Positions 8,203 through 16,976 of a stretch of DNA of 64,000 nt are shown in pieces. The stretch's first letter is position 1. The number at the start of each line of letters is the position of its first letter. This DNA is from Thermohalobaculum sp039033215 (lineage in GTDB: Bacteria; Pseudomonadota; Alphaproteobacteria; Rhodobacterales; Rhodobacteraceae): NCBI GenBank assembly GCA_039033215.1, contig JBCCDA010000009.1, positions 1 through 64,000 of the forward strand, written 5' to 3'. The position numbers were made by a program, and so were the translations under genes. Below the pieces are notes generated by a model. That model did no database searches and was not told where the DNA came from. It saw nothing but the letters and a program-made list of their open reading frames with translations.

Positions 8203-9729
8203 TTACTCGATGCCCAGCTTTGATTTCACGATCTGTTGCACGGCCTGCGGGTTGGCCTTGCCGCCGGTGGCCTTCATGACCTGGCCGACGAACCATCCGG
8301 CCATCGTCGGTTTGGCCTTGGCTTGCTCGACCTTGTCCGGGTTCGCGGCCAGCACGTCGTCTACCGCGGACTCGATCGCGTCGGTGTCGGTCACCTGCTT
8401 CATGCCGCGCGCCTCGACGACGGCCGCAGGGTCGGCACCGTGCTCCTCGGCATAGAGGATGTCGAACAGCTCCTTGCCGATCTTGCCTGAGATGTCGCCT
8501 TTCTGGACCAGATCGATGATCCCGCCGAGCTGGGCGGCCGAGATCGGGCTCTCGGCGACCCCATGCCCTTCCTTGTTCAACCGGCCGAAGAGTTCGTTGA
8601 TCACCCAGTTTGCCGCCTGCTTTCCATCGCGACCCTTGGCCACTTCCTCGAAGAACGCCGCGTTCTCGACCTCCGCCGTCAAGACGCCGGCGTCATACTC
8701 GGTCATGCCGTAGTCGGTGACAAACCGCACCTTCTTGGCGTCCGGCAGTTCGGGCAGTCCCGTGGCGATGGTGTCCACCCAGTCCTGCTGGATCTCCAGT
8801 GGCAGGAGGTCGGGATCCGGGAAGTAGCGGTAGTCGTGCGCCTCTTCCTTCGAACGCATGGACCGCGTTTCGTTCTTGTTCGGATCGTAGAGGCGGGTCT
8901 CCTGATCCACCGCTTTGCCGTCCTCGAGCAGCGCGATCTGGCGCTTGGCCTCGACCATTATCGCCTGTTGGATGAAGCGCATAGAGTTCATGTTCTTGAT
9001 CTCGCAGCGCGTGCCCAGGTGTCCAAAGTCACCGCTCTCCCGGTACTTCTCATAGTCGCCCGGCCGACACACGGACACGTTCACATCCGCGCGCAAGCTG
9101 CCCTCCTGCATGTTGCCGTCGCAGGTGCCCAGATAGCGCATGATCTGGCGGATCTTGCGCACATACTCCGCCGCTTCCTCGGGGCCCCGAATGTCGGGGC
9201 GCGAGACGATTTCCATCAGCGCCGTGCCGGAGCGGTTGAGGTCCACGAAGCTCATCGCCGGATCCATGTCGTGGATCGACTTGCCGGCGTCCTGTTCCAG
9301 ATGAATGCGCTCGATGCGCACGCGCCGTGCGACGCCGGGTTCGATGTCCACGATCACTTCACCTTCGCCGACGACGGGGTGCTTGTACTGGCTGATCTGG
9401 TAGCCCTGCGGCAGGTCGGGGTAGAAGTAGTTCTTCCGGTCGAAGCGGCTCCAGAGGTTGATCTCGGCCTTGAGGCCCAGCCCCGTGCGCACGGCCTGTT
9501 CGACACAGAACGCGTTGATCACCGGCAGCATCCCGGGCATGGCCGCATCGACGAGGCTGACATTCGCGTTCGGCTCGGACCCAAAGGTTGTCGACGCGCC
9601 GGAGAAGAGCTTGGCCTGGGAGGCCACCTGCGCATGAACCTCCATCCCGATCACAAGCTCCCAATCGGCTGTCACGCCCGCAATGCGCCTGGGCTCGGGC
9701 TCGCGGTAGTCGAGATGGTCGTCCAGCAT
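8203..9729 (-). CDS. gatB: Asp-tRNA(Asn)/Glu-tRNA(Gln) amidotransferase subunit B
   Basis: Subunit B of the GatCAB amidotransferase, which phosphorylates and amidates Glu-tRNA(Gln) and Asp-tRNA(Asn). The 508 residues include the signature VIGMEVHAQVASQAKLFSGAS near the N-terminus, SRFDRKNYFYPDLPQGYQISQ, and the C-terminal YqeY-like tail (KATGGKANPQAVQQIVKSKLG). I chose the ATG at 9729 (MLDDHLDYREPEP); the frame continues upstream to 10578 but that stretch lies opposite another gene and has no family similarity. gatA and gatC are not adjacent here. Confidence 0.95.
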   Translation of the reverse strand: MLDDHLDYREPEPRRIAGVTADWELVIGMEVHAQVASQAKLFSGASTTFGSEPNANVSLVDAAMPGMLPVINAFCVEQAVRTGLGLKAEINLWSRFDRKNYFYPDLPQGYQISQYKHPVVGEGEVIVDIEPGVARRVRIERIHLEQDAGKSIHDMDPAMSFVDLNRSGTALMEIVSRPDIRGPEEAAEYVRKIRQIMRYLGTCDGNMQEGSLRADVNVSVCRPGDYEKYRESGDFGHLGTRCEIKNMNSMRFIQQAIMVEAKRQIALLEDGKAVDQETRLYDPNKNETRSMRSKEEAHDYRYFPDPDLLPLEIQQDWVDTIATGLPELPDAKKVRFVTDYGMTEYDAGVLTAEVENAAFFEEVAKGRDGKQAANWVINELFGRLNKEGHGVAESPISAAQLGGIIDLVQKGDISGKIGKELFDILYAEEHGADPAAVVEARGMKQVTDTDAIESAVDDVLAANPDKVEQAKAKPTMAGWFVGQVMKATGGKANPQAVQQIVKSKLGIE

Positions 9730-9828
9730 CGGGGATCCTCCTGCGGTGCCACGGCGTGATAGGCGCGCTTGCAGGACGTGACAAGCCCGCCTGCCTGCGC
9801 TTAGCTGTGGAAAATGCGGGAGGGTTGA

Positions 9829-10662
9829 ATGCGGGTTGCGATCTTTGGACTCTTGACGGTTCTGGCATCGGGGCCTGCGTTGGGCGACGTGCTCGACCGG
9901 GTGGCTCAAACCGGCGAGATCAGGCTGGGTGTGCGCGGGGACGCTCCACCGTTCTCTTATCTGGGTGAGGACGGGCGGCATCGCGGGCTGGCGGTCGCGA
10001 TCTGCGAGGAAGTCGTCGTGCGGATCGGGCGCATGCTGGATGTGGCAATCACCCCGATCCAGGTGGCCCAGACGGCCAGGACCCGGTTCGCGGCGCTCGT
10101 TGACGGTGAGACGGATCTGCACTGTGGCCCTGCAACGGCGACGCTCTCGCGCCGCGAGACGATCGATTTCTCGATCCTTTACTTCGTCGATGGGGCGACG
10201 CTGGCAGGGCGGCCCGATGCCTACGAGCGGGTCTTCGAAGCGCGGGAGGGCCGGATTGGGGTGTTGGACGGCACGACGTCGGTCGCGGTGGTCGAGGATC
10301 TTGTGGCCCGCAACCAGATCTCGGGTGGAATCGAACGCTTCCCCTCGCACGCGGCCGGACTGGAGGCGCTGGAGCGCGGTGCGCTCGATCTCTATGCGGG
10401 CGATCAAGCGATCCTGCTCTTCTTCCTCGCGCAGCTGTTCCCCGATGCCGATCTGGCCGTGCAGGAGGAGGTCCTGAGTTTTGAGCCCTATGCCCTCGCG
10501 ATGAAGCGGGGCGAATCCGCGCTGCGGCTGGCCGTAGACCGCGCACTGAGCGCGCTCTACGCTGACGGCACTATACATGCGCTGATCAAGACGGCCCTGG
10601 GCGACTTTCCCTTGCCCCCGGAAGCGGAAGCCGCCTACGAGATCGTCGGATTGCCGGAGTAG
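9829..10662 (+). CDS. Family-3-type periplasmic solute-binding protein
   Basis: A 277-residue protein with a signal peptide (MRVAIFGLLTVLASGPALGD) followed by the SBP_bac_3 fold: LDRVAQTGEIRLGVRGDAPPFSYLGEDG, the ligand arginine region LHCGPATATLSRRETIDFSILYF, and FEPYALAMKRGESALRLAVDRALSALY near the end. Such proteins bind amino acids or organic acids for ABC uptake or signalling. No permease or ATPase gene is adjacent; the next genes are two Lin0512 genes on the same strand, starting 8 bases later. It is divergent from gatB. Ligand unknown. Confidence 0.85.
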   Translation: MRVAIFGLLTVLASGPALGDVLDRVAQTGEIRLGVRGDAPPFSYLGEDGRHRGLAVAICEEVVVRIGRMLDVAITPIQVAQTARTRFAALVDGETDLHCGPATATLSRRETIDFSILYFVDGATLAGRPDAYERVFEAREGRIGVLDGTTSVAVVEDLVARNQISGGIERFPSHAAGLEALERGALDLYAGDQAILLFFLAQLFPDADLAVQEEVLSFEPYALAMKRGESALRLAVDRALSALYADGTIHALIKTALGDFPLPPEAEAAYEIVGLPE

Positions 10663-10670
10663 GAGCGGAC

Positions 10671-11018
10671 ATGGCCATCAAGCGTATGGTGCTGGAGATC
10701 GGGATGGGCTCTTCGCTGACCCGCGAGGATTGGACGGACGCGGCCTGCCGGGCCGTGCGCGACGCGATCTGGCACAACTCGGTCACGGTCGCAGACGCCT
10801 TCGGTGTCGGGCGCGACGAGATGCTGATCGAAGCGGTGATCGGCGCTGGGGATCCCGACGCCGTGGACCACGACGCTGTGGCAGCGGTTTTTCCGTACGG
10901 TCGGGTGAGCGTGCGGGTCGAACAAGGCGGCATGGCGATTCCCAAGGAGGACGGCAGCCACACGATTGTCGCCAATGCCGCCATCATTGTGTCGCTTGAT
11001 CTGCCGGAGGCGGCATGA
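10671..11018 (+). CDS. Lin0512 family protein (first copy)
   Basis: A 115-residue protein of the Lin0512 family. Visible family features are the N-terminal MAIKRMVLEIGMGSSLTRED, the helix TDAACRAVRDAIWHNS, and the C-terminal TIVANAAIIVSLDL. The family has no proven function that I know of. It begins 8 bases after the binding-protein gene and overlaps the second copy by four bases (ATGA), so the three are translationally linked. The second copy is clearly paralogous (similar spacing of the EIGMG/ELGMG, AARRAV and PYGxV blocks). Confidence 0.88.
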   Translation: MAIKRMVLEIGMGSSLTREDWTDAACRAVRDAIWHNSVTVADAFGVGRDEMLIEAVIGAGDPDAVDHDAVAAVFPYGRVSVRVEQGGMAIPKEDGSHTIVANAAIIVSLDLPEAA

Positions 11019-11356
11019 CCCAGCTGAAACGCATCATCGTCGAGCTGGGCATGGGCAATGATCTGCACGGCGAGGACTACACCAAGGCGGCGCGGCGCGC
11101 GGTTCAGGACGCGATGCACCACTCCTCGCTGGGGATGTTCCGGACCTGCGGGATCGACCCTGCCACCATGCAGATCGAGCTGACGATCGCGGCGCAGGAA
11201 CCAGGGCGCGTCGACCTCGACGCCGTGGCCGCGGAGATGCCGTACGGCCAGGTCACGGCAACAGCCGTCCATGGCGGGCTGAACGTGGTCGACCACGCAG
11301 GCGAAGGGCAGACGGTTATCGTTAATGCGGGTATCGTGGTGCGCCTGTCGCTTTAG
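11015..11356 (+). CDS. Lin0512 family protein (second copy)
   Basis: A 113-residue paralogue of the preceding gene: MTQLKRIIVELGMGNDLHGED, the helix TKAARRAVQDAMHHSS, MPYGQVTATAVHGGLN and the C-terminal VIVNAGIVVRLSL line up block for block with the first copy, with divergence elsewhere. The four-base ATGA overlap suggests coupled translation and perhaps a heteromeric complex, which is inference. The gene is the last of its operon and converges on the outer-membrane protein gene. Confidence 0.88.
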   Translation: MTQLKRIIVELGMGNDLHGEDYTKAARRAVQDAMHHSSLGMFRTCGIDPATMQIELTIAAQEPGRVDLDAVAAEMPYGQVTATAVHGGLNVVDHAGEGQTVIVNAGIVVRLSL

Positions 11357-11405
11357 GGTGCCGCTCTCCGGTCGTGCCGAGTTTGTGCCGCGCAGGTGCC
11401 GAGAT

Positions 11406-12134
11406 CTACCAAGTGAAGTCTAGCGCGATGAACGGTCCCGTCATTACCGCGTCGATATCAAGTCCGCCGCGGTCCACCTTGAGTACAAGGTGTCGGTACC
11501 CGACCCCTGTCGCGATCGTTTCATTGAAGCGATAGCTCACCCGTCCGATGACTTCCCACTGGAGATCCGACCCGGCACCGAAGCCACCGACCTCCGCCAA
11601 GCCGCTCACGAACCAGTCCGGGGAAATGTCGTAGCTGGCACGCAAGCCAACGATTGGATCCACGAACGTGTTCTTGCGCGAGACGGTGGGCAACGTCCGG
11701 AAGTCGGCGGTGGTCTCGAGCGACCAGACGCGCAAGCCGCCGAACGCATCTATCGCCAATCCGTCCTGAGTAAGAAACCTGTACGCTAGGGCGGCACCGC
11801 CCATGACGCCCTTCAGATCGCTTTTTCCCTTCACCGCGCTGCCCGCAAACGTGAAGTCATTCGACAGGTCGAGATAGTTGAACTCCACGATCAAGCCCCA
11901 GTCGCCCTTCCGGACTTCGCCGGTGCTGAGGAAGGCGAAATCGAGGATGTCGAGCAGTGCGGTATCCGAAGACGTTGAGGGGGCGCCGCCAATGGAGGTG
12001 TCGAGCTGCAGGGTCGGTGCCCAGACATAGGGGGTGATGCGGTACTCCCACGCGTCCTCGGCCACTGCCAAAGAAGGCGTCGCGATGGTTGCCATCGCCA
12101 AGCTCGCGATTGCCGCGCCAGTCAACAGTTTCAT
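11406..12134 (-). CDS. Outer-membrane beta-barrel protein
   Basis: A 242-residue protein with a clear signal peptide (MKLLTGAAIASLAMATIATPSLAVAED) and a barrel-like mature part with alternating hydrophobic strands (WEYRITPYVWAPTLQLD, GLIVEFNYLDLS, ALAYRFLT, RVSYRFNETIATGVGYRHL). It ends in FIALDFTW; a terminal aromatic residue is the usual recognition signal for the barrel assembly machinery. It is the downstream partner of the chimeric sulfatase-type gene (80-base gap), and proteins of this kind accompany arylsulfatase genes in other bacteria. Ligand or exact role unknown. Confidence 0.82.
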   Translation of the reverse strand: MKLLTGAAIASLAMATIATPSLAVAEDAWEYRITPYVWAPTLQLDTSIGGAPSTSSDTALLDILDFAFLSTGEVRKGDWGLIVEFNYLDLSNDFTFAGSAVKGKSDLKGVMGGAALAYRFLTQDGLAIDAFGGLRVWSLETTADFRTLPTVSRKNTFVDPIVGLRASYDISPDWFVSGLAEVGGFGAGSDLQWEVIGRVSYRFNETIATGVGYRHLVLKVDRGGLDIDAVMTGPFIALDFTW

Positions 12135-12213
12135 GCGTAGAGTCTCCGTACTCAGCAGTGCGTTTTGTTGTTGAACCGGGACAAAGCGCCCCGGTTCGGC
12201 TGGGCTGTACCCG

Positions 12214-13170
12214 TCAATGGGGCGCTGCCTTCAGTAGTTGATCCAGCACCTGGTCGAGAGCAAAGCTGCCCGGTGCCTGACGCGGCGGGAACTCGACTAA
12301 CGTCTGCAGACGCGCGTCGACGATCGCCTGCGCGGGGACGATGACGAAGGCGTGATCGATCCGCCACCGCGGGTAGTCACCTGCTTCGTGATCGGGACGA
12401 TCGAGGGAATCGATGCGCAGATCGAAGAGCTTTGGGAAGCGCAATTGAACTAACGGGTCCTGCCAGACGTCGAGACCAAGGGACCGCTGCTCCAGGAACC
12501 CCAGCTTCCAGCAGTCATAGCGCACGTTGGTGAGGTCGCCGCCGTCGGTCCAATAGAAGAACTCCTTGCGCGGGTTCTCCTCGCCCGATGCGAATTCGGC
12601 CCACTCGAGACCGCCGCGCGCCGCGCATTCCCATTCAGCCTCGGTCGGCAGATCCTTACCGGTCCACTCGGCAAAGGCCAGTGCGTCCTCGAAGGCGATG
12701 TGCTCCACCGGATGGTCTTCTCGCCCGTTCAGGTCGCAGTCGGGACCCTCCGGATGACCCCAGCAGGCATGTGGAACATAGGACCACCAGTTCGCCATGT
12801 TTCGCGTATCGACGGGGCCTTGGGTCATGTGAAAGACGAGAGACCCCGGCACCAGCAACTCCGGGGGCGCGCCGGGGCAATCAGCGGGGTTCAGCGGACG
12901 CCCGGCGACGGTTACGTACCTGGTTTCGGCCACGAACTTCGCAAATTCGCCGTTGGTTACTCCGCGTTGGTCGATCGAAAGCGGTTCGATGCGAACCTCA
13001 CGCACAGGGCCTTCTGGAATGTAGTGTGCGGCCGATCCCATCGCGAAGACACCGCCATTGATGGCAACTATCTCGTGCGTCTGGATATCTCGATATTGTG
13101 TCAGTAAGACTACCGCCAAATTGCGCCGCAACCTTGGGTAGTCAAGGCGCGGGTAGACCGCAACCGCCAA
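12214..13170 (-). CDS. Chimera: formylglycine-generating enzyme N-part fused to arylsulfatase C-terminus
   Basis: A 318-residue open frame made of two halves. Residues about 34-198 match formylglycine-generating enzymes (INGGVFAMGSAAHYIPEGPV, VTNGEFAKFVAETRYVT, DHPVEHIAFEDALAFAEWTG, PTEAEWECAARGGLEWAEFA). From about residue 201 (FFYWTDGGDL) it becomes the C-terminal end of an arylsulfatase (RYDCWKLGFLEQR, PKLFDLRIDSLDR, IDHAFVIVPAQA, EFPPRQAPGSFALDQVL). The catalytic cysteines of the first enzyme and the whole catalytic part of the second are missing, so neither activity can remain. The junction lies near base 12570. An in-frame deletion joining two adjacent genes is the simplest explanation. 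The first 30 residues match neither family, so the start is uncertain. Confidence 0.8.
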   Translation of the reverse strand: MAVAVYPRLDYPRLRRNLAVVLLTQYRDIQTHEIVAINGGVFAMGSAAHYIPEGPVREVRIEPLSIDQRGVTNGEFAKFVAETRYVTVAGRPLNPADCPGAPPELLVPGSLVFHMTQGPVDTRNMANWWSYVPHACWGHPEGPDCDLNGREDHPVEHIAFEDALAFAEWTGKDLPTEAEWECAARGGLEWAEFASGEENPRKEFFYWTDGGDLTNVRYDCWKLGFLEQRSLGLDVWQDPLVQLRFPKLFDLRIDSLDRPDHEAGDYPRWRIDHAFVIVPAQAIVDARLQTLVEFPPRQAPGSFALDQVLDQLLKAAPH

Positions 13171-13248
13171 AACCAGGCGTTCTCGAAAAAGAGCGGTTCT
13201 CCGTCTGGAAAGCCAGTCAAGGTATGCCGTTGTCTTCCCACTTGGGCA

Positions 13249-13933
13249 GTGGCACGAACTTGGTGCCAGAACACAAAGGGAAACGCTGTTCGGTTGCTCC
13301 GGAACTCGTTTATTGCATTGCTGCGGTCCGAGATGTTCGCTCAGGCAGAACCATTGCCTTCATGGACGGATACGCCAACAAAGGCTGCCATCGTCTCTTT
13401 CGTCGATCGTGTCACCGAACCGGGAAGCGATTGCTACGTGATGCCCGACCAACGGGCTGCGGTGTTCGACAACGATGAGACGCTATGGGCACAGCAGCCG
13501 ATCTGCTTCCGTTTGCTCTTCACGATGGACGACCTGGTGGCACGGGCCGAGGCGGATCCCGCTACGTTTTCAAGCGACGTGCTCCGTGCCGCCGCTGCGG
13601 GGACATCGAGACGGTGATGCAGGGCGGCGAGAAGGCCTTAGCCGAACTCGTAGGCGCCTCGCACTCCGGCATGTCGGTGGACACGTTCATCGCTGCTGTT
13701 AACGACTGGTTTTCATCCGCACGCCATCCCGAGACGGGCCCACTTTTGACCAGCATGTCTACCAGCCGATGCTGGAGCTCTTGAGGTACCTTCGCGACGA
13801 GGAACCCGAGGTCTGCATCGTGTCCGGTGGGGGCATCCACTTCATTCGAGCCTTTGCCGAACGCGTGTACGGGATCCCACCGGACAACGTTGTCGGCTCT
13901 GTGGGGGACGGCCTGCGGGATTATCAATGGTAA
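13249..13933 (+). pseudogene. HAD-family phosphatase pseudogene (two frameshifts, 3'-truncated)
   Basis: Three consecutive frames together spell a HAD-superfamily acid-phosphatase-like protein: frame one to about 13600 (PSWTDTPTKAAIVSFVDRVT, AAVFDNDETLWAQQP with the DxD-type nucleophile segment), a second frame from about 13605 to 13735 (DIETVMQGGEKALAELVGAS, WFSSARHPETG), and a third from about 13739 to the TAA at 13931 (QHVYQPMLELLRYLRD, VCIVSGGGIHFIRAF, YGIPPDNVVGS). Homologues of this kind continue well past the last motif, so the C-terminus is lost as well. It is read away from the chimeric sulfatase-type gene. The gene is broken beyond simple sequencing error. Confidence 0.75.
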
Positions 13934-14181
13934 TGAAGGCGCCGACTTCTGTCACTGTGACCGAACGCTTGCCACCGGGTGCCGCGGCGGTTCTCAATAG
14001 CGCTCACACGTCTACGGTCCTCTTCCTCCCGGTCGACCACGAGCAGCTTCGCCTTCTTGAGGCCATCGATGGTAGTCGGACGGTTGGCGATGTTCTCGCG
14101 CTTTTCGATCTCACCCGGTTGCGCGACTTCCTGCGCAGCTGTGGGACTATGACCAGATCGTCCTGCGATCGCCGGTGACAT
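13927..14181 (+). pseudogene. Unidentified gene remnant with a frameshift
   Basis: The frame starting at 13927 encodes ERLPPGAAAVLNSAHTSTVL, then FLPVDHEQLRLLEAIDGSRT, then loses sense. Shifting frame near 14132 restores a plausible ending, LWDYDQIVLRSPVT, before a stop at about 14179. The pattern (proline/alanine loop, acidic helix, IDGxRT, aromatic end) resembles the C-terminal tail of some methyltransferase-like proteins, but I am not sure of the family. It directly follows the HAD pseudogene and looks like part of the same decay. Confidence 0.4.
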
Positions 14182-14956
14182 GAGCGCGACCGAGACTACC
14201 CAACGACCGCGAACGCCCGCCCCGCAATGCCTAAGGCGGGCGGTTACCGGCCTGTTGGGGCACCCATACTGCTTTTGCGCTTACGTCAAGTGGTGGCTTG
14301 AGACCGTGACGGCTGGAGGCCTATCAATAAACACCGCGACATAGCCTGGTTCTCCAGGGACCTGAGGCTATGAAGGTTACACGTCGAAGGACCAACCGGA
14401 CGTCGCACGCCCCGGACCACAATCTGGCGGGGAACTCTACGGTGGGCATCGGGGAGAGCTGGATTGCTCAAACCAAACCGTTTGGCGCGGTCGTCATAAT
14501 CGTTTCTGCGGCGAAGCCTTTGCGCAATTGGACCAAGTCTCTGTCAAGCACAAGCAGTTGAACCGGACCCTTTCGATAGGGCAGGCTTTAGAACATTGGG
14601 ATCATTGAACACCTGGCGTCACGCTGTCGGACGAAGAGCTACTGCTCTCCAATGATCAATGTGGTGCTGGGCGTGGACAGTTCATGGTGAGCCGCGCTCA
14701 ATCGTCTGTGACTTCTAAGAACTCGAGCTAGTGCGGCACACTTCGCCACGAGGTATCCGAAACACCGTCGCTCGTCTTGCCCGGCGCCGTTGCGGGTCAA
14801 TCAGCGGCCGTGAAAGCACCGCGACCAAACTCGGAAGGGAGACGCCCTATCGCCAGATGGCGGCCAAGCGAGAGCCACGGGCCATGACGGAAGTTTCGGT
14901 AAAGAGATCGTGCAAGGACAACGGGTGGCGTCACCTGATGAAGTAGGGAGACAAAG
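14182..14956. other. Gene-free stretch
   Basis: No convincing coding region is seen here. The short open frames present have no family motifs, no ribosome-binding sites and lower GC than the neighbours in places. It lies between the broken sulfatase-type locus and the terminator of the RTX gene and is probably decayed sequence. Confidence 0.6.
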
Positions 14957-14980
14957 CCCGGGCGGATGAGCCCGCCCGGG
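14957..14980 (-). terminator. Rho-independent terminator of the RTX gene
   Basis: A perfect 9-bp G/C stem (14957-14965 with 14972-14980) and a 6-base loop lie 32 bases beyond the stop codon of the RTX gene. Read on the minus strand the stem is followed by GCTTTGTC, a weak T-rich tail. Position, stem and orientation all fit termination of the minus-strand gene. Confidence 0.75.
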
Positions 14981-15011
14981 TCGCGGTCATAATGGGGGAA
15001 AGCCCCGACAT

Positions 15012-16976
15012 CTAGACAAGCAAGAAGTCGTCAATGCTTAGCTCGTTTGATGTGTCGACACCGCGCATGATGATCCGATCATCGTCGCCGTACCGTAGGA
15101 TTGCGCCCCATTCGTATGCGCTGAGGGCGATCGTCTCCGTGTCGACGCCCTCGAAAGACAAGCGGTCGTTGCCGATCTCGAAGTGCTTGACGGCATCCAC
15201 CCCATCTCCTGACGTGAAGACGAACGTGTCTGCCCCGATGCCAGCACCCATGATATCGTTACCTTGGCCGCCAACGAGCACGTCGCCACCTTTGCCGGCG
15301 GTCAGTTGGTCGTTGCCTTGCCCACCTTCCAAACGGTTTGAACCCAGTTGGCCGTACAGTTTGTCTCGCCCAGTACCACCCTTCAGGAGATCATTGCCTT
15401 TGCCGGCGTACAAACGGTCATCACCCGCACCGCCATCTAGCGTATCATCACCGTCCATCCCGAACACCGCATCTCGACCTCCGAGGCCTTGGACCAAGTT
15501 GGCGTTCTGGTTGCCGACTAACATGTTGTCCGAGCCGTTACCGGTGGCCACGGCAGCGGCCGAGCCCTTTATCAACCATAGGTGCTCGAGTGTGTCGGCA
15601 AGCGTATAGTCAATTCGCGACATGACCTTGTCACGACCGCCCCCGGTCTCGATCACGGTATCGGCAGCTTCGTCCACGTAGTAAATGTCATCGCCAGCGC
15701 CGCCATCCATCGTGTCGGCGCCGACGCCGCCGTCCAGCACGTCTCGTCCTTCGCCGCCAAAGAGCAAGTCGTCGCCTTCGTGGGCGCGGATGAAGTCGTT
15801 GCCCTCACCGCCGTAGACGTCGTCGTCACCTTTGCCTGTGAAGATCTTGTCGTTGCCGCCGTAGCCCATGACCACCTCGGCCAGACCGTCGGAGCCATCG
15901 ATCATGTTCCCGTCTGCGTCGACGTAGTCGAGCATTATGCAATCGTTGCTCTCTGTTCCATCCACCGGGTCGGTGACTACAGTTACGAAGGCTACGTCCG
16001 AAGCACCGCTCGCATCGCTGATCGTGTAGGCGAAGGTGATCTCCGTGGAAGCACTGGTGGTCGTTATGGTGAGGGTGCCATCCTCGTTCATCATCAGCAC
16101 GCTGCCATCGGACAGGTTGATCTCGGCGCCGATGGTGATGGCCTGGTCGTTGATATGGCTGATGTGAGCGCCTTCGCGACCTTCGATTGTGTCGTTGGCA
16201 AGCAGATCGACTGTAGCGGTTCCCTTGCTCGTGACACCGATAGTGTCGTCTTTGGCGATCAGTGCGGTCTGAATGCCGTTCGCCACCACCAGCAGGGCAG
16301 AGTCGTAGATGCCGTCACCTGCATCCGCGATACCGATCTTGATCTTGTTCTCCAACCCAACAATGACAGACGCCTTGAGGGTCAGCGTCACCGTTACGCC
16401 GTCCATCTCGGTGTTGAGCGAGTCGAGTTTGTTGTCACGGAACAAGTTGGCGTTCGTTCCGGTGTTGATGTTGTCTATCGAGATGTCGCCGTCACCAATC
16501 GTCAGCTCGACCTTCTGGCCGTTCACCCAGACACCCACGGCGTCGTTGAAGCCGGAATGGACGTATTCGAGATACTCCTCGGAGCTGAAAACCAACTGCA
16601 TTGTGAGCGTATCCCCCGTGGGGACGAACGAGGCCTCGAAGAATGCCGCGTCATAGGTCGTCATCCCGGCGATCGCGTTCATGTCGTCGTCTCGGTCGAT
16701 GCCGCCCGCGAGGTTGGTTGACGTCCACTCGCGCTTGTTGGCCTCGCCAGAAGCATTGGTGAAGTCGGTCGCCTTACCGGTGGACAGGATCACGCCAGAG
16801 TCTGCCGGAACGACGCCCGGAGAAGTCGCGATGCCTTCGGAATAGATGCCGGAGGCGGCCGCATCCCCAGAAAAACTGGCTGAGAGAACGGTGATGCCAT
16901 CCCCGAACATTGTCGTGGCCATCTGAATGGCCGTGGCACCGGTATCCACCGGCAGTTTCTTTGCAGTTGTAGTCAT
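15012..16976 (-). CDS. Secreted RTX-repeat protein with choice-of-anchor L domain
   Basis: A 654-residue extracellular protein with no cleavable signal peptide. Residues about 10-240 match choice-of-anchor-L domains (GVILSTGKATDFTN, MQLVFSSEEYLEYV, DAVGVWVNGQ). Residues about 245-340 look like an Ig/cadherin-like linker (AKDDTIGVTSKGTATVDLLA, FAYTISDASG). Residues about 365-610 carry several blocks of calcium-binding nonapeptides of the GGxGxDxLx type (GGEGNDFIRAHEGDDLLFGG, GGAGDDRLYAGKGNDLLKGG). RTX proteins lacking signal peptides normally leave by type I secretion; no type I secretion genes are in the window. It is divergent from the globin/FIST sensory operon and close to the exopolysaccharide locus, so a surface or biofilm-matrix role is plausible. 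Confidence 0.88.
   Translation of the reverse strand: MTTTAKKLPVDTGATAIQMATTMFGDGITVLSASFSGDAAASGIYSEGIATSPGVVPADSGVILSTGKATDFTNASGEANKREWTSTNLAGGIDRDDDMNAIAGMTTYDAAFFEASFVPTGDTLTMQLVFSSEEYLEYVHSGFNDAVGVWVNGQKVELTIGDGDISIDNINTGTNANLFRDNKLDSLNTEMDGVTVTLTLKASVIVGLENKIKIGIADAGDGIYDSALLVVANGIQTALIAKDDTIGVTSKGTATVDLLANDTIEGREGAHISHINDQAITIGAEINLSDGSVLMMNEDGTLTITTTSASTEITFAYTISDASGASDVAFVTVVTDPVDGTESNDCIMLDYVDADGNMIDGSDGLAEVVMGYGGNDKIFTGKGDDDVYGGEGNDFIRAHEGDDLLFGGEGRDVLDGGVGADTMDGGAGDDIYYVDEAADTVIETGGGRDKVMSRIDYTLADTLEHLWLIKGSAAAVATGNGSDNMLVGNQNANLVQGLGGRDAVFGMDGDDTLDGGAGDDRLYAGKGNDLLKGGTGRDKLYGQLGSNRLEGGQGNDQLTAGKGGDVLVGGQGNDIMGAGIGADTFVFTSGDGVDAVKHFEIGNDRLSFEGVDTETIALSAYEWGAILRYGDDDRIIMRGVDTSNELSIDDFLLV

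Noticed and set aside
8563..9759. 398-residue plus-strand open frame opposite gatB
   Set aside because: Fully antisense to gatB, whose family motifs are unmistakable; the antisense translation has no family features and arises from high GC.
14286..14946. Short open frames in the gap before the RTX terminator
   Set aside because: 60-71 residues, no ribosome-binding sites or motifs, in decayed DNA.
15400..15900. DNA repeat array in the RTX gene as a CRISPR or tandem repeat
   Set aside because: The periodicity is at protein level (nonapeptide repeats); the DNA copies are diverged and there are no spacers.
15582..16721. 379-residue plus-strand open frame opposite the RTX gene
   Set aside because: Antisense to repetitive RTX and anchor-L coding sequence; biased composition (V, D, H) mirrors the sense repeats.
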